A DNA stretch of 64,000 nucleotides from JAICMB01 sp963838885 (GCA_963838885.1 CAWITB010000060.1:1-64000); one strand, 5' to 3'. Counted from the stretch's first letter, positions 53,933 through 62,521 are shown. The notes: generated by a model not told the origin, from the letters alone. Numbers and translations: made by a program.

Positions 53933-55177
53933 AGCGAGCAATGCGCCATCCCAGGCAAGCACCACGGGAGCCGTGAAACGCGGAATCAACGAGCCGACGA
54001 TGAGACTTCCGACCGGCATGCCGCCGCGGAATGCTACGTTATAGACGCTCATGACGCGTCCGCGCATGTTATTGGAGGTGATCAACTGCACCAGCGAGCT
54101 GACGGTCGCCATAGCGGCGATCATGGCGGCCCCGGCGACGAAGATCGCGATGCAACTGAGCGTGACGGAGCGGGAGAGCGCGAAACAGGACATCAGGATG
54201 CCCATCAAAAGCAGCATCAGGAGCGCGCCCCGCCCCTGGCGCTTGAAGCGGCCCAGGTAGGCGACGATGAGGGCGCCGCAGACGGCTCCCCCGCCTGAAC
54301 AGCACAGGAACAGCGTGTAGAGATCGGCGCTCCCCTTGAACACGTTGCGCGCGAAGACGGGCAGGAACACGATTAATGGGATGCCCAAGACGGTCATGGA
54401 GAAGGCGAGGACGATGAGCGCCGTCATGGCGTTCTGTCCGCGTATGAATCCGATTCCTTGGCGCAGGCTGGTGGCGATCGATTCGCCCGTTCGAGCCGGT
54501 TGGAAACGGGTGTGGATGAGGAGCAGGGAGATAATAACCGCGACAAAGGAAATGCCGTTCAGACCGAAGCACCACGCTGCGCCCAGGGTGGTCAGCGCAA
54601 TACCGCCAAGCATGGGACCGATGACGCGGGCGAGATTGAATTGGATGGAATTTAGCGCGATGGCGTTGGGCAGGTCTTCGGTTTTGACAAGACTCGGGAT
54701 GAGCGCTGAGTACGCCGGGCCCCCGAACGATTGGGCGAATCCGGTAAAGAAGGAAAGCATCAGGATATGCCAGATGTGGACCGTCCCGGTGGCAAACAGC
54801 GCCGTCAGGATGAAGGCGCAGCTCATCTGAATGACCTGGGACAGCAGCAACATATTGCGGCGCTCGCGGCGGTCGGCGACGACGCCGCCGATCAGGGAAA
54901 ACAGGACTATCGGGATTTGGCCGAGGAAAGCATCGAGCCCGAGATAGAAGGCCGATTTGGAAAGCTCGAACACAAGCCAGGCTTGCGCCAGGCTCTGCAT
55001 CCAGGTACCGATGCTGGAGGTGCAAGCGCCCAGCCACATGACGCGGAAGTCGCGATATTCGAAGGCCTTGAAAACGCGCCGAAGCACCCCTGTCCGGGGC
55101 TCTGGTCTACCTTGGCCCGGTCCGCCGGGATCAGGGGAGGGGTTGCTCGCGTTTGATGAGATGGAGGATGTTGCCAT
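53882..55177 (-). CDS. MFS transporter, EntS/DHA-type
   Basis: A 431-residue major-facilitator protein with twelve helices. The N-terminal FRVMWLGACTSSIGTWMQSL opening and the cytoplasmic loop GGVVADRRERRNMLLLSQVI (loop 2-3 motif) match the enterobactin-exporter/DHA3 branch. The Pro/Gly-rich first 30 residues may be outside the true start; a GTG at 55087 is an alternative. It overlaps the VOC gene by 47 bases and the MscS gene by 51. Substrate unknown, possibly a siderophore or drug. Confidence 0.88.
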   Translation of the reverse strand: MATSSISSNASNPSPDPGGPGQGRPEPRTGVLRRVFKAFEYRDFRVMWLGACTSSIGTWMQSLAQAWLVFELSKSAFYLGLDAFLGQIPIVLFSLIGGVVADRRERRNMLLLSQVIQMSCAFILTALFATGTVHIWHILMLSFFTGFAQSFGGPAYSALIPSLVKTEDLPNAIALNSIQFNLARVIGPMLGGIALTTLGAAWCFGLNGISFVAVIISLLLIHTRFQPARTGESIATSLRQGIGFIRGQNAMTALIVLAFSMTVLGIPLIVFLPVFARNVFKGSADLYTLFLCCSGGGAVCGALIVAYLGRFKRQGRGALLMLLLMGILMSCFALSRSVTLSCIAIFVAGAAMIAAMATVSSLVQLITSNNMRGRVMSVYNVAFRGGMPVGSLIVGSLIPRFTAPVVLAWDGALLALLAVYFLGGRGKIVTL

Positions 55178-55505
55178 CGCCGTCGCTGAAAAAGACGAGC
55201 CGGTTGCCCTGATTGAGGTAAGGTTCGGTCAGGAAGTGAACTCCCTGCGCGCGTAATTGTTCGTGAGCGGCATCGAAATCGGCGACGGAAACGGCCAAGT
55301 GGCGAATGCCGGGGTCCTTCAGATTTTGCGCCGGCCGCTCGCCTTCCGAAGGAATGATCTCAAGCATGGCGCCATCGGGCGCGCGAACGAAATAATTGCC
55401 GCCGTACTCGTAGTTGATCCGGAAGCCGAGGTGCTGCACATACCACTGCGCGAGCCGCGCCGGGTCGGGCGACGCGATGGCGGTGTGTTCGAGTCCGGTG
55501 AACAT
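55131..55505 (-). CDS. VOC-family (glyoxalase-like) protein
   Basis: A 124-residue vicinal-oxygen-chelate protein with two beta-alpha-beta-beta-beta units: FTGLEHTAIASPDPARLAQW then YVQHLGFRINYEYGG and GIRHLAVSVADFDAAHEQLR then VFFSDGDGNILHLIKREQ. The His/Glu metal-ligand pattern fits a glyoxalase I or bleomycin-resistance-like fold, but the reaction cannot be read. It is upstream of and overlaps the MFS gene. Confidence 0.9.
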   Translation of the reverse strand: MFTGLEHTAIASPDPARLAQWYVQHLGFRINYEYGGNYFVRAPDGAMLEIIPSEGERPAQNLKDPGIRHLAVSVADFDAAHEQLRAQGVHFLTEPYLNQGNRLVFFSDGDGNILHLIKREQPLP

Positions 55506-55874
55506 GCGGGTATCGAGGCGATTGTAGCATCGCGTGGGAGATGTTCAATTGACGAATCACCGCGAGAAACGTTTGCTCGTCTATTCCGGCGCACAACACA
55601 GTCGTCATCGATACCATCGCGCCCCGCGCCGCCCAGCTCCGGCAGCGCTAACGTATAATTCGTTATCGGCAGCCCAGTAGCCATTTGACCGACGAGCTCG
55701 TCGACCGGGCGCGGCATATTCCGTGTAGATCATTCGCTTGTTCCCGGACAGATACGGCGCTGGCGCCGTGACCGTGCCAATTACGGGTAGTGGGTGAGTT
55801 TGGAAATCTGAGTCAGCTTCGGCGATCTAGCGCATTTGACAATCCCTCGGCCCATGAACCCTCGCGACTAGCCG
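55506..55874. other. 369-base gene-poor region, possible remnant
   Basis: On the minus strand, translated fragments in different frames look protein-like (VIGTVTAPAPYLSGNKRMIY with TEYAAP, then MATGLPITNYTLALPELGGA, then DEQTFLAVIRQLNISHAMLQ), but no frame is intact and no family is recognised. It may be a decayed gene upstream of the VOC gene. Confidence 0.35.
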
Positions 55875-56744
55875 ATGACCATCCCCGAACAACTCACAGC
55901 AAACTGCCGCAAGGTCCCCGAACGGGAACTATGGCTCAACGGCTTGCCGGCGATGTTGGAAGAATTGACGGACCGCTGGTCGCTGCGCGTTGGTCCACCG
56001 TTTGATCACGTCAACGTATCATGCTCCTGGGTCGCCACCGCTATTCGCGCCGATGGAAGGCCGGCCGTTCTGAAGCTGGGAATGCCTCATATGGAAGGCG
56101 CACACGAAATTCAAGGACTGCGCTTCTGGAACGGCAATCCGACGGTGCAGCTGCTTGATGCAGACGATGACCTTGGCGCGATGCTGCTGGAGCGCTGTCA
56201 ACCCGGGTACATGCTTCGTTCGGAGCCGGAGGGCAAACAGGATGTCGTGATCGCAACGCTGCTGAAGCGCCTTTGGAGAAAGCCTGCATCGCCGAACGGT
56301 CTACGCGGTTTTCGGCGCCTGTCAGAGATGCTGAAGAAGTGGCGCCGCGAGACGCTGTCTCAGATTGAACATTGGCCCGATGCCGGGTTGGTGAGCGAAG
56401 GATTACGGCTCTTGCAGGCGCTCGCGAAGCCGTTGCCTACCGATACCCTACTCGCCACCGATCTTCACGCCGGAAATGTCCTTCGCTCCGAGCGGGAGCC
56501 TTGGTTGGTGATCGACCCAAAGCCATTCATTGGTGATGCGACTTATGACCTGGTTCAGCATCTCCACAATTGCGAAGCGCGGCTTCACGCGGATCCAATT
56601 GGCATGGTCCGGCGTCTAGCCGATCTTGCCGAGGTCGACGAGGAGCGCCTGGGGCTTTGGACCTTTGCCCGTGCAGCCGCCGATCCGCGGGCGGATTGGG
56701 GCAATCCGTTATGGATAGACATAGCCACGGCATTGGCTCCCTGA
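55875..56744 (+). CDS. APH(6)/streptomycin-6-kinase-like aminoglycoside phosphotransferase
   Basis: A 289-residue kinase of the aminoglycoside/hydroxyurea-resistance family (APH_6_hur). The nucleotide lysine is in RPAVLKLGMPHMEGAHEIQG (Lys about residue 67), the Brenner motif is LATDLHAGNVLRSEREPW (catalytic Asp about 196, Asn about 201), and WLVIDPKPFIGDATYDLVQH supplies the magnesium Asp. APH(6) enzymes phosphorylate streptomycin; relatives phosphorylate hydroxyurea, and environmental copies may use other small molecules. It is a single gene without a resistance-island context. Confidence 0.88.
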   Translation: MTIPEQLTANCRKVPERELWLNGLPAMLEELTDRWSLRVGPPFDHVNVSCSWVATAIRADGRPAVLKLGMPHMEGAHEIQGLRFWNGNPTVQLLDADDDLGAMLLERCQPGYMLRSEPEGKQDVVIATLLKRLWRKPASPNGLRGFRRLSEMLKKWRRETLSQIEHWPDAGLVSEGLRLLQALAKPLPTDTLLATDLHAGNVLRSEREPWLVIDPKPFIGDATYDLVQHLHNCEARLHADPIGMVRRLADLAEVDEERLGLWTFARAAADPRADWGNPLWIDIATALAP

Positions 56745-57004
56745 TTTGCGCTCGCCGACCAGTCGAGGTGTTCGTCTGCCTGTGTAAACTGATCGCTACT
56801 TAACTACGATCGTGCCGGCGAGATTTGCCGGGCGTCCGGCGCGGGCGGCGGCATTCCCGGGGGCTACTAATCGAGTGGAACCCCGACGAGGAACGGTGTC
56901 CGTCGCGTTGGATCCCAACGGAGGAGCAACTGCTGTTGGCTCTTGGCCAGAGATGCGCCGTGAGGAAGCGACCTTCGAGGACGAGTATCCGCGCGTAGAG
57001 CGCT

Positions 57005-58381
57005 TCAGCTCCAGCGCCCCGCGAGCGGCCCGCCCGCGATCGAGCGGAAGCCTCCTACGCGCACGCGGTCGCTTCCTTTTATCGAGAGCAGTGGGATCAG
57101 TCCGCGCTCGATCAAACCCTGCGCCTCCGACTCCGTCATGAGCACTTCGGCGCAGGGCTGCAGCACGGTTTCCCCGTCTTTTTTGTAAGAGTGCGCCGGC
57201 AGGTCCTCGATGTCGAGCGAGTCGCCCGGCCGCATCTCCCAACCCGAGGCGCTGAACGCCTCAGCCATAAGATAAGCGCACGCGAACGCCGGATTGCCCC
57301 ACACATAATCGCCGTGTTTCGGCTCGCCGGATATTTCTTCGAACGGAAACGCATCCGTGCCGTTGGTTTCTTTCCCGTATGGCAGACGGAGTAGAAAACG
57401 AGGCATCGCGAGGCCGATGCAGGCTGCCTCCGGAATCGCTTGCAACTGTTTCCATGCCGCGAGCTCCTTGCCATCGCCCAACAAGGCCGCGTCCGCGCTC
57501 GCAATTACCGGGCAGCCGGCCGCGGCGGCGAGCAAGGCGATGCGCCCGAGCAGTTCGACATCCTCGTCCCGCGGTCCGAACCCATAATTTGCCGCCACCA
57601 TCGCCCAGGGCTCCCCGCCCGGCGTTCCCACCGTCTCTTCGACCAGCACCCGATATATAGCCGTGCGCCGCAAATCGTCGGACGGAAGCAGATCCCCTGC
57701 AAGCGTCCTCTTTGGCAAATGCATGACGTAGATTTTCAGGCTGCTATTCGTATCGGCGCGCCGCACCAGAAAATCCAGCCCGCGCCAGGCTGCTTCGAGG
57801 GCCTGGAAACGCGGCTCGCGCAGTACGGCGCGCATCTGTTCCGTAATCGCGCCTTCCACCTGCGCGAGCATGTCCGCCTGCTTCGGATCGGGACCGGGCG
57901 CCAAATGCGGCGCAACGATGGAATGCAGATATTTTCGGAATGGATCGACCATCCGCGCCGCAGCCGGGGCCGCGCCCGTTTCCGACGATTCGACGATCTG
58001 ATCCAGAAGGCCGCCCGAACTGAGAACGCTGGATGTCAACTCCGGCTCGTTCTCGGGCTGCCGCTCTTCGGCCCCTCGCAATAATTCCGCGGCGCTGTGG
58101 CGAAATGCTTCAGGCTGCCCAACGTGCGTGCGCAAATCGCGTAAAACACGAAATATACGACTCGATTCGAACAAACGATCGGGATGAAAATCTTCCAGTT
58201 CGCTGAAGCGAAGATCTTCTCCGCCTGTTGCCGCCAGGCGCACGTCCATGCGCTTCATGACGCCGTCAAATTTATCGCGATCTATTTCCAGCGGGCGCGA
58301 TGCAGCCGCGGCGGTCGCGCCAAAATCGCCCAGGACCAGTATGCGAAAGGGCGTCTCAGAATCGGGGCGCGGAAAGGGCAT
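57005..58381 (-). CDS. TssB-TssC fused type VI sheath-like protein (orphan)
   Basis: A 458-residue protein in two parts. Residues 5-75 look like TssB/VipA (PFRILVLGDFGATAAAAS then EIDRDKFDGVMKRMDVRL and DFHPDRLFESSRIFRVLRDL). From about residue 125 it looks like TssC/VipB (LLDQIVESSETGAAPAAARM, MRAVLREPRFQALEAAWRGL then FLVRR, KIYVMHLPKRTLAGDL, and ANYGFGPRDEDVELLGRIA). TssB and TssC form the contractile sheath of type VI secretion systems and are usually separate genes in a large cluster. No tssA, tssM, clpV, hcp or vgrG is in this window. Its C-terminus is complete. It lies 26 bases after the third DUF4142 gene. Confidence 0.78.
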   Translation of the reverse strand: MPFPRPDSETPFRILVLGDFGATAAAASRPLEIDRDKFDGVMKRMDVRLAATGGEDLRFSELEDFHPDRLFESSRIFRVLRDLRTHVGQPEAFRHSAAELLRGAEERQPENEPELTSSVLSSGGLLDQIVESSETGAAPAAARMVDPFRKYLHSIVAPHLAPGPDPKQADMLAQVEGAITEQMRAVLREPRFQALEAAWRGLDFLVRRADTNSSLKIYVMHLPKRTLAGDLLPSDDLRRTAIYRVLVEETVGTPGGEPWAMVAANYGFGPRDEDVELLGRIALLAAAAGCPVIASADAALLGDGKELAAWKQLQAIPEAACIGLAMPRFLLRLPYGKETNGTDAFPFEEISGEPKHGDYVWGNPAFACAYLMAEAFSASGWEMRPGDSLDIEDLPAHSYKKDGETVLQPCAEVLMTESEAQGLIERGLIPLLSIKGSDRVRVGGFRSIAGGPLAGRWS

Positions 58382-58407
58382 TGCTCCATTGTGCTACCCG
58401 CGGCTGC

Positions 58408-58986
58408 TCACTTCAACTCGTTCTGAACGCGTTGAACCTCCTGCTCGTGCTTCTTTAGCATCGGAATATAGCGGGAAGCCCATTTCTTAATATCGGAGTC
58501 GGAGCCCTGTTGAACCTCGGTTTCAAACCGCGTGATATCGTCCTGATAGCGCTTCAGCATCTGCGCCGCGAAAAAACGATCGACGCCAGCCGCATTCATG
58601 CTCTGGAGACGCGCATACTCGGCTTGGTCCGCGTTGTTCAGGTTATCCGATATCGCTATGCGCTTTTTGTCGCCCAAGCGATGGATATCGACGCCGAACT
58701 GATTCTCCTCAAACGCGAGCTTATGAGCGACGTTTCGAACGGCGCTATTGCCGTGATCTTTAGCCCACTCCGTTACCGCGGCTAGGAAAGCGTGGTCTTC
58801 GGCGGCCTGCCGCAGAAAATCTCCATCGGAGGTGAACTGCGCGGGGTTCTTCATGGCCGGCGGCAACGCGTCGGTCGCCGTGGCATCCTGACGGGCTTTG
58901 GGATTCGAGTAACGGTCCCGCTGCGCGGAAACCGTTAACGCCAGGGCGGCGGGGAGGAGAAACAAGAGGACGCGATTCGGTCGCAT
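58408..58986 (-). CDS. DUF4142 protein (third of three)
   Basis: A 192-residue exported protein with signal peptide NRVLLFLLPAALALTVSAQ, a 30-residue linker and the DUF4142 helices DFLRQAAEDHAFLAAVTEWA, KLAFEENQFGVDIHRLGDKK and ARLQSMNAAGVDRFFAAQML. GGAGG lies before the ATG at 58986. It diverges more from the other two copies. It sits between the CDP-alcohol phosphotransferase and the sheath-like gene and may share their transcript. Confidence 0.85.
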   Translation of the reverse strand: MRPNRVLLFLLPAALALTVSAQRDRYSNPKARQDATATDALPPAMKNPAQFTSDGDFLRQAAEDHAFLAAVTEWAKDHGNSAVRNVAHKLAFEENQFGVDIHRLGDKKRIAISDNLNNADQAEYARLQSMNAAGVDRFFAAQMLKRYQDDITRFETEVQQGSDSDIKKWASRYIPMLKKHEQEVQRVQNELK

Positions 58987-59033
58987 GAGAGGCCTCCAGA
59001 AACTAGACCCGTCGCGCGTGGTTTCGTTACGGG

Positions 59034-59573
59034 TCAGGCGGGCGCGCGCACCGCTTTCAGCATCGCCCAGCCGCGCCAGCCGTAATGAATGCCGCTCCAC
59101 GCCGTCGCAGTCACCATCGCCCATAAGAATGGCGCGTCCGAAATCGACGACCCGCCGCGCTCATTCACCACTGCAAGCGCCGCCAGAATCTGCAGAAACG
59201 TGCTGAGCTTACCCCACAATGTCGGCGGAAATTCGCGAACCGGAGTAAAAAAATATCCGTACGCGGCCATGATCAGAATGAAAACGTCGCGCCCGAATAC
59301 GAGCCCCACGATCCACCACGGCAGCGCCGCCGCCATGCCCAGTGCGAGATAACTGACCGTCAATAGAAGCTTATCCGCAATCGGGTCGAGATAGGCGCCC
59401 ACACGCGAAGGCCTACCCAACCTGCGCGCCGCGAAGCCGTCCAGAACGTCCGTTACGCCGGCCGCGATGGCGAGCCAAAACGCCTCTCTCCAGGCCCCCC
59501 GCAGAATTGAGAGCGCGATCCAAGGCGTCAGCGCCAGGCGCGCGGCCGTGATCAGGTTCGGAACGTCGATCAA
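59034..59573 (-). CDS. CDP-alcohol phosphotransferase (PgsA-like)
   Basis: A 179-residue membrane enzyme with the complete CDP-alcohol motif D-x2-DG-x2-AR-x8-G-x3-D-x3-D: residues Asp42, Asp45-Gly46, Ala49-Arg50, Gly59, Asp63 and Asp67. Four to six helices surround it. It probably makes phosphatidylglycerophosphate or a related lipid, the substrate class of PgpA at 42447-42926. It lies 30 bases after lpxC on the same strand. Confidence 0.88.
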   Translation of the reverse strand: MIDVPNLITAARLALTPWIALSILRGAWREAFWLAIAAGVTDVLDGFAARRLGRPSRVGAYLDPIADKLLLTVSYLALGMAAALPWWIVGLVFGRDVFILIMAAYGYFFTPVREFPPTLWGKLSTFLQILAALAVVNERGGSSISDAPFLWAMVTATAWSGIHYGWRGWAMLKAVRAPA

Positions 59574-59603
59574 GCGTATTTTTCGATCGAAAACGGCTTC
59601 GGA

Positions 59604-60494
59604 TCAGGATACAAGAGCATGCGCTACGCGCGTGGCAAGCTGATCGAACGTGATCACTTCGTAGAGCGTGGGGTCGGACATGATGCGCGCCACCAGCGCG
59701 GTGTGCATGGCGTGACCGGCGCGCTCGGCGATAACGTGCCCCAGTAGCGGCTTGCCGATTAACGCCAGATCGCCAATCAGGTCGAGCGCCTTGTGGCGGC
59801 AGCATTCGTCGGCGAAACGCAAGCCCCCCGGATTTTGCACCCGGCGGCGATCGAAACACACCGCGTTGTCGAGACTGGCGCCCCGGATCAGACCCATGTC
59901 GCGCATTTGATCGAGCTCATGCTCAAACCCGAAAGTTCGGGCGGGGGCGATCTCGCCCGCGTAACGCTCCGGAGTCATCTCCATCTCGATCGATTGATGC
60001 CCGATCAGCGGATGTCCGAAAAAAACGTCGCACGTCAAAACAAAGGCGTCGGACGGCAGAATCGAAATGCGCCGTCCCTCCGCCTCCACGGTTACCGTGC
60101 GTCGTATGCGCAAAAAACGCTTGCGCCTGCGATAGAGCTTCAAACCGGCGCGCCGCAACAGTTCCACGAAAGGCTTCCCGCTGCCATCGAGAATCGGCAC
60201 TTCGAGATTATCGATTTCGATGTGAGCGTTGTCGATGCCCATGCTATACAGCACGCTGAGCAGATGTTCGGTGGTCGAAATCAGCACGCCTTGCCGCATC
60301 AAGCTGGTTGCATAACTCACGCGCGCGACATAGCGCCAACTCGCGGGAACGTGAAAACGGTCGAGATCAGTGCGGATGAATACGATACCGGTGCCCGGCG
60401 GCGCGGGAAGAATGCGGATTGAGACCGCAACGCCGCTATGTAATCCTATGCCTGTAGCTTGCACCGGCCGTTGAACAGTCGTTTCAAACCGCAA
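59604..60494 (-). CDS. lpxC: UDP-3-O-acyl-N-acetylglucosamine deacetylase LpxC
   Basis: A 296-residue zinc enzyme that commits to lipid A synthesis. The zinc ligands are in LISTTEHLLSVLYSMGIDNA (His77) and RHKALDLIGDLALIG (His234, Asp238), and the catalytic region reads CDVFFGHPLIGHQSIEMEMT. The start is a TTG at 60494 with a clear GGGAGG five bases upstream and the conserved ETTVQRPVQATGIGLHSG right after it. Its presence indicates a lipopolysaccharide outer membrane. Confidence 0.95.
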   Translation of the reverse strand: MRFETTVQRPVQATGIGLHSGVAVSIRILPAPPGTGIVFIRTDLDRFHVPASWRYVARVSYATSLMRQGVLISTTEHLLSVLYSMGIDNAHIEIDNLEVPILDGSGKPFVELLRRAGLKLYRRRKRFLRIRRTVTVEAEGRRISILPSDAFVLTCDVFFGHPLIGHQSIEMEMTPERYAGEIAPARTFGFEHELDQMRDMGLIRGASLDNAVCFDRRRVQNPGGLRFADECCRHKALDLIGDLALIGKPLLGHVIAERAGHAMHTALVARIMSDPTLYEVITFDQLATRVAHALVS

Positions 60495-60600
60495 TGGGCC
60501 TCCCCGCCGAATCTGATGAGGTGAAATACTTATTCTAGCAACACTCGTAGTAGGACGAAGTTTCGTAGGTTTTTGATTCGGGGAGGCTTACAATTAAGGA

Positions 60601-60620
60601 GTGTGGCTGAAACGCCACAC
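60601..60620 (-). terminator. Perfect 7-base-pair hairpin downstream of the stress-like gene
   Basis: GTGTGGC, a 6-base loop and GCCACAC form a perfect stem between the end of the 60663-61229 gene and the lpxC start. On the minus strand the bases after it are only weakly T-rich (TCCTTAATTGT), so it is at best a modest intrinsic terminator; an lpxC leader structure is the alternative. Confidence 0.45.
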
Positions 60621-60662
60621 AGGTGCGTGATTTGCGCCTCATGGAGCCGGTTCTTGGAGCGT

Positions 60663-61229
60663 TCAATCTCCTCGAAGCGGATCGTCTGCCCCCACGTAAA
60701 CGCGTGCGCCGTTTGGCGTCATCTGCGGCGCTCGTGCATCGGGATCGCGCGCCCCTTGCGTATCGAGAACCGCCCTTGCGCGCTCTGCGTTTTTATCGTC
60801 TGTTCTCACAAGCACCAGCGCGCCGCCGCGCCGGATTCCTTCGGTGTAGTAATGAGCGTCGCTTTCCGGAATATTCATTCCCGTGAGTGCGCCTATCAAT
60901 CCTCCAGCCGCCGCGCCGAGGCCGAGGCTCCCCAATGCCAGTGCCAGCGGGCCGGCCGCCAACACGGGTCCGATTCCAGGAATGGCGAGCGCGGCCAGTC
61001 CTGCGGCCAATCCCGCGATTCCACCGATAATCGCGCCCGCTTCCGCGCCCGCTCCGGCGCTGGCGGTATCGTCCACTCCCCCTGGCGCTTCCCTCGCGGC
61101 ATCACGCGCGATCAGACTGATGTCGTCACGGTTAAATCCGGCCTTCTGTAATGCCTGAATGGCGTCCTCGGCTGCGAGCATCCGATTAAACAGTCCGACG
61201 ACATTATTTGTGCATAAATGGTCTTGCAT
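60663..61229 (-). CDS. General-stress-protein-17M-like protein
   Basis: A 188-residue protein. The N-terminal LFNRMLAAEDAIQALQKAGF followed by DDISLIARD matches the YflT/GSP17M domain, then a Gly/Ala-rich hydrophobic block of about 60 residues (IIGGIAGLAAGLAALAIPGI) suggests membrane insertion or a hairpin, and the C-terminus has RRGGALVLVRTDDKNAERAR, as in glycine-zipper stress proteins. The ATG at 61229 lies five bases after the yihY stop, so they are likely co-transcribed. Confidence 0.75.
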   Translation of the reverse strand: MQDHLCTNNVVGLFNRMLAAEDAIQALQKAGFNRDDISLIARDAAREAPGGVDDTASAGAGAEAGAIIGGIAGLAAGLAALAIPGIGPVLAAGPLALALGSLGLGAAAGGLIGALTGMNIPESDAHYYTEGIRRGGALVLVRTDDKNAERARAVLDTQGARDPDARAPQMTPNGARVYVGADDPLRGD

Positions 61230-61234
61230 AGCGC

Positions 61235-62179
61235 TTAGCGTCCCGTCGCAATCACTTCGGCGGGCCGCTCGGGCTGTAGTTCCAGCGTGGCGCGGAAGAG
61301 CGAGCCGAAGCGCAGCGTGTAAATTTTCGTGAACTCGGCGCCCAGAAAGAATATTTGGGCGGAATAATAAACCCAAAGCAGCACGATCAGGAACGATCCG
61401 GCGGCGCCGTAACTGGAGGCGATGGTCGTTTTGGCGAGGTAGATTCCGATCAGGAGCTTGCCGATCGAAAACAGCGCGGATGTAATGGCGGCCCCAATGA
61501 TTACGTCGCTCCATCTCAGCCGTACGTCGGGCAAGACCTTATAGATAAGCGCGAACAACGCCGTAATCGCGAGGAACGAGATCAAGAGGTTCACGATCTG
61601 CACGGTGGCTCCGGGCAGGGGAAGGACGCCGCGGAACAACTTCTCGGTGGCCGAGATCCACGCGCCGAGGAACACCGAGAGCAGCAGCACGATTCCAGCG
61701 GCGACCACCATCAGGAAAGACATGCTGCGGCGCTTGATCACGTCCAATGCGCTCGCGATTCCCGATCGTCCCGGTTTTACCTGCACGCGCCAGATCGTAT
61801 TAAGAGCGTCGCTCAATTCCACGAACGCCGAAGAGGCTCCGAAAAAAAGCGTAATTAATCCGATGATTGTTGCGATAATTCCGTTCGCCGGCCTATGCGC
61901 GGCTGCGATTAAGGCCTGGATCGCCTTCGCTCCTTCGGCTCCCAGCAGGTTTTTCATCTGCCACACCAACTGGCCTTGCGCGGCCTGTTGTCCATATGCC
62001 AAACCCGCGATCGCCAGCATGATGACGAGCAGAGGAGCTAGCGAAAGGGCGGTATAAAACGCGAGGGCTGCCCCTAACCGCGGCGCTTTGTCGTCCAACC
62101 ACTGCGAGAACGTCTCCGTGATTAACGTATGGCACTCGCCGCACCGTATGGCGCGCACGCGACGAAATAGTTCCCGCAT
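61235..62179 (-). CDS. YihY/BrkB-family inner-membrane protein
   Basis: A 314-residue protein of the YihY/virulence-factor BrkB family, with six helices. FSQWLDDKAPRLGAALAFYT then ALSLAPLLVIML, GASSAFVELSDALNTIWRVQ and SYGAAGSFLIVLLWVYYSAQ then IFFLGAEFTKIY are the conserved landmarks. BrkB gives serum resistance in Bordetella; the general function is unknown. An 18-residue N-terminal addition has CGECHT, not obviously a metal site. It starts a two-gene run with the stress-like gene. Confidence 0.9.
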   Translation of the reverse strand: MRELFRRVRAIRCGECHTLITETFSQWLDDKAPRLGAALAFYTALSLAPLLVIMLAIAGLAYGQQAAQGQLVWQMKNLLGAEGAKAIQALIAAAHRPANGIIATIIGLITLFFGASSAFVELSDALNTIWRVQVKPGRSGIASALDVIKRRSMSFLMVVAAGIVLLLSVFLGAWISATEKLFRGVLPLPGATVQIVNLLISFLAITALFALIYKVLPDVRLRWSDVIIGAAITSALFSIGKLLIGIYLAKTTIASSYGAAGSFLIVLLWVYYSAQIFFLGAEFTKIYTLRFGSLFRATLELQPERPAEVIATGR

Positions 62180-62449
62180 TCGCCGTCCTCCTCGCCGGCC
62201 ACTGAGCCGCGGCGTCTTAAGTGAGGACGCGTTACGCCGTCATGGTGTTTCTCGTTCCGGATAGGACGAATTCACTGAAAAATATAGCTGTTGCAGAGCT
62301 TTAGTTGCCCCGCGAAGTGAAGCCAAAGGCATGAAACGATTTGCCTTGCTTTGTAGTCTCATTTACGGTATCGGGAGGCTGAGAACGCCTCCGGCGGACC
62401 AACTTGATTACCGCGCAATCCCGCTGAGCGCGCGTCGAGAAGGAAAAAC

Positions 62450-62521
62450 ATGAGCGCAGCTTCCTGGAGCCAGTTTCTTGCATCCGCCAAAATAACCCAT
62501 CCCGGGATCGCATCGCCGTGA
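62450..62521 (+). CDS. 23-residue leader-type ORF coupled to the glycosidase
   Basis: The ORF MSAASWSQFLASAKITHPGI plus three residues has AAGGA eight bases before the ATG and stops in a GTGA overlap with the GTG at 62518. The coupling makes it a candidate leader peptide or a frameshifted N-terminus of the next gene. The preceding 62180-62449 stretch shows no gene. Confidence 0.35.
   Translation: MSAASWSQFLASAKITHPGIASP

Noticed and set aside
56745..57004. A further T6SS gene after the sheath-like gene
   Set aside because: The 260 bases contain only frames with stops or shadow-type composition; no T6SS motif is visible.
55875..58381. Mobile resistance or secretion island
   Set aside because: No transposase, integrase, tRNA or repeat borders this stretch, and neighbouring genes are chromosomal housekeeping genes.
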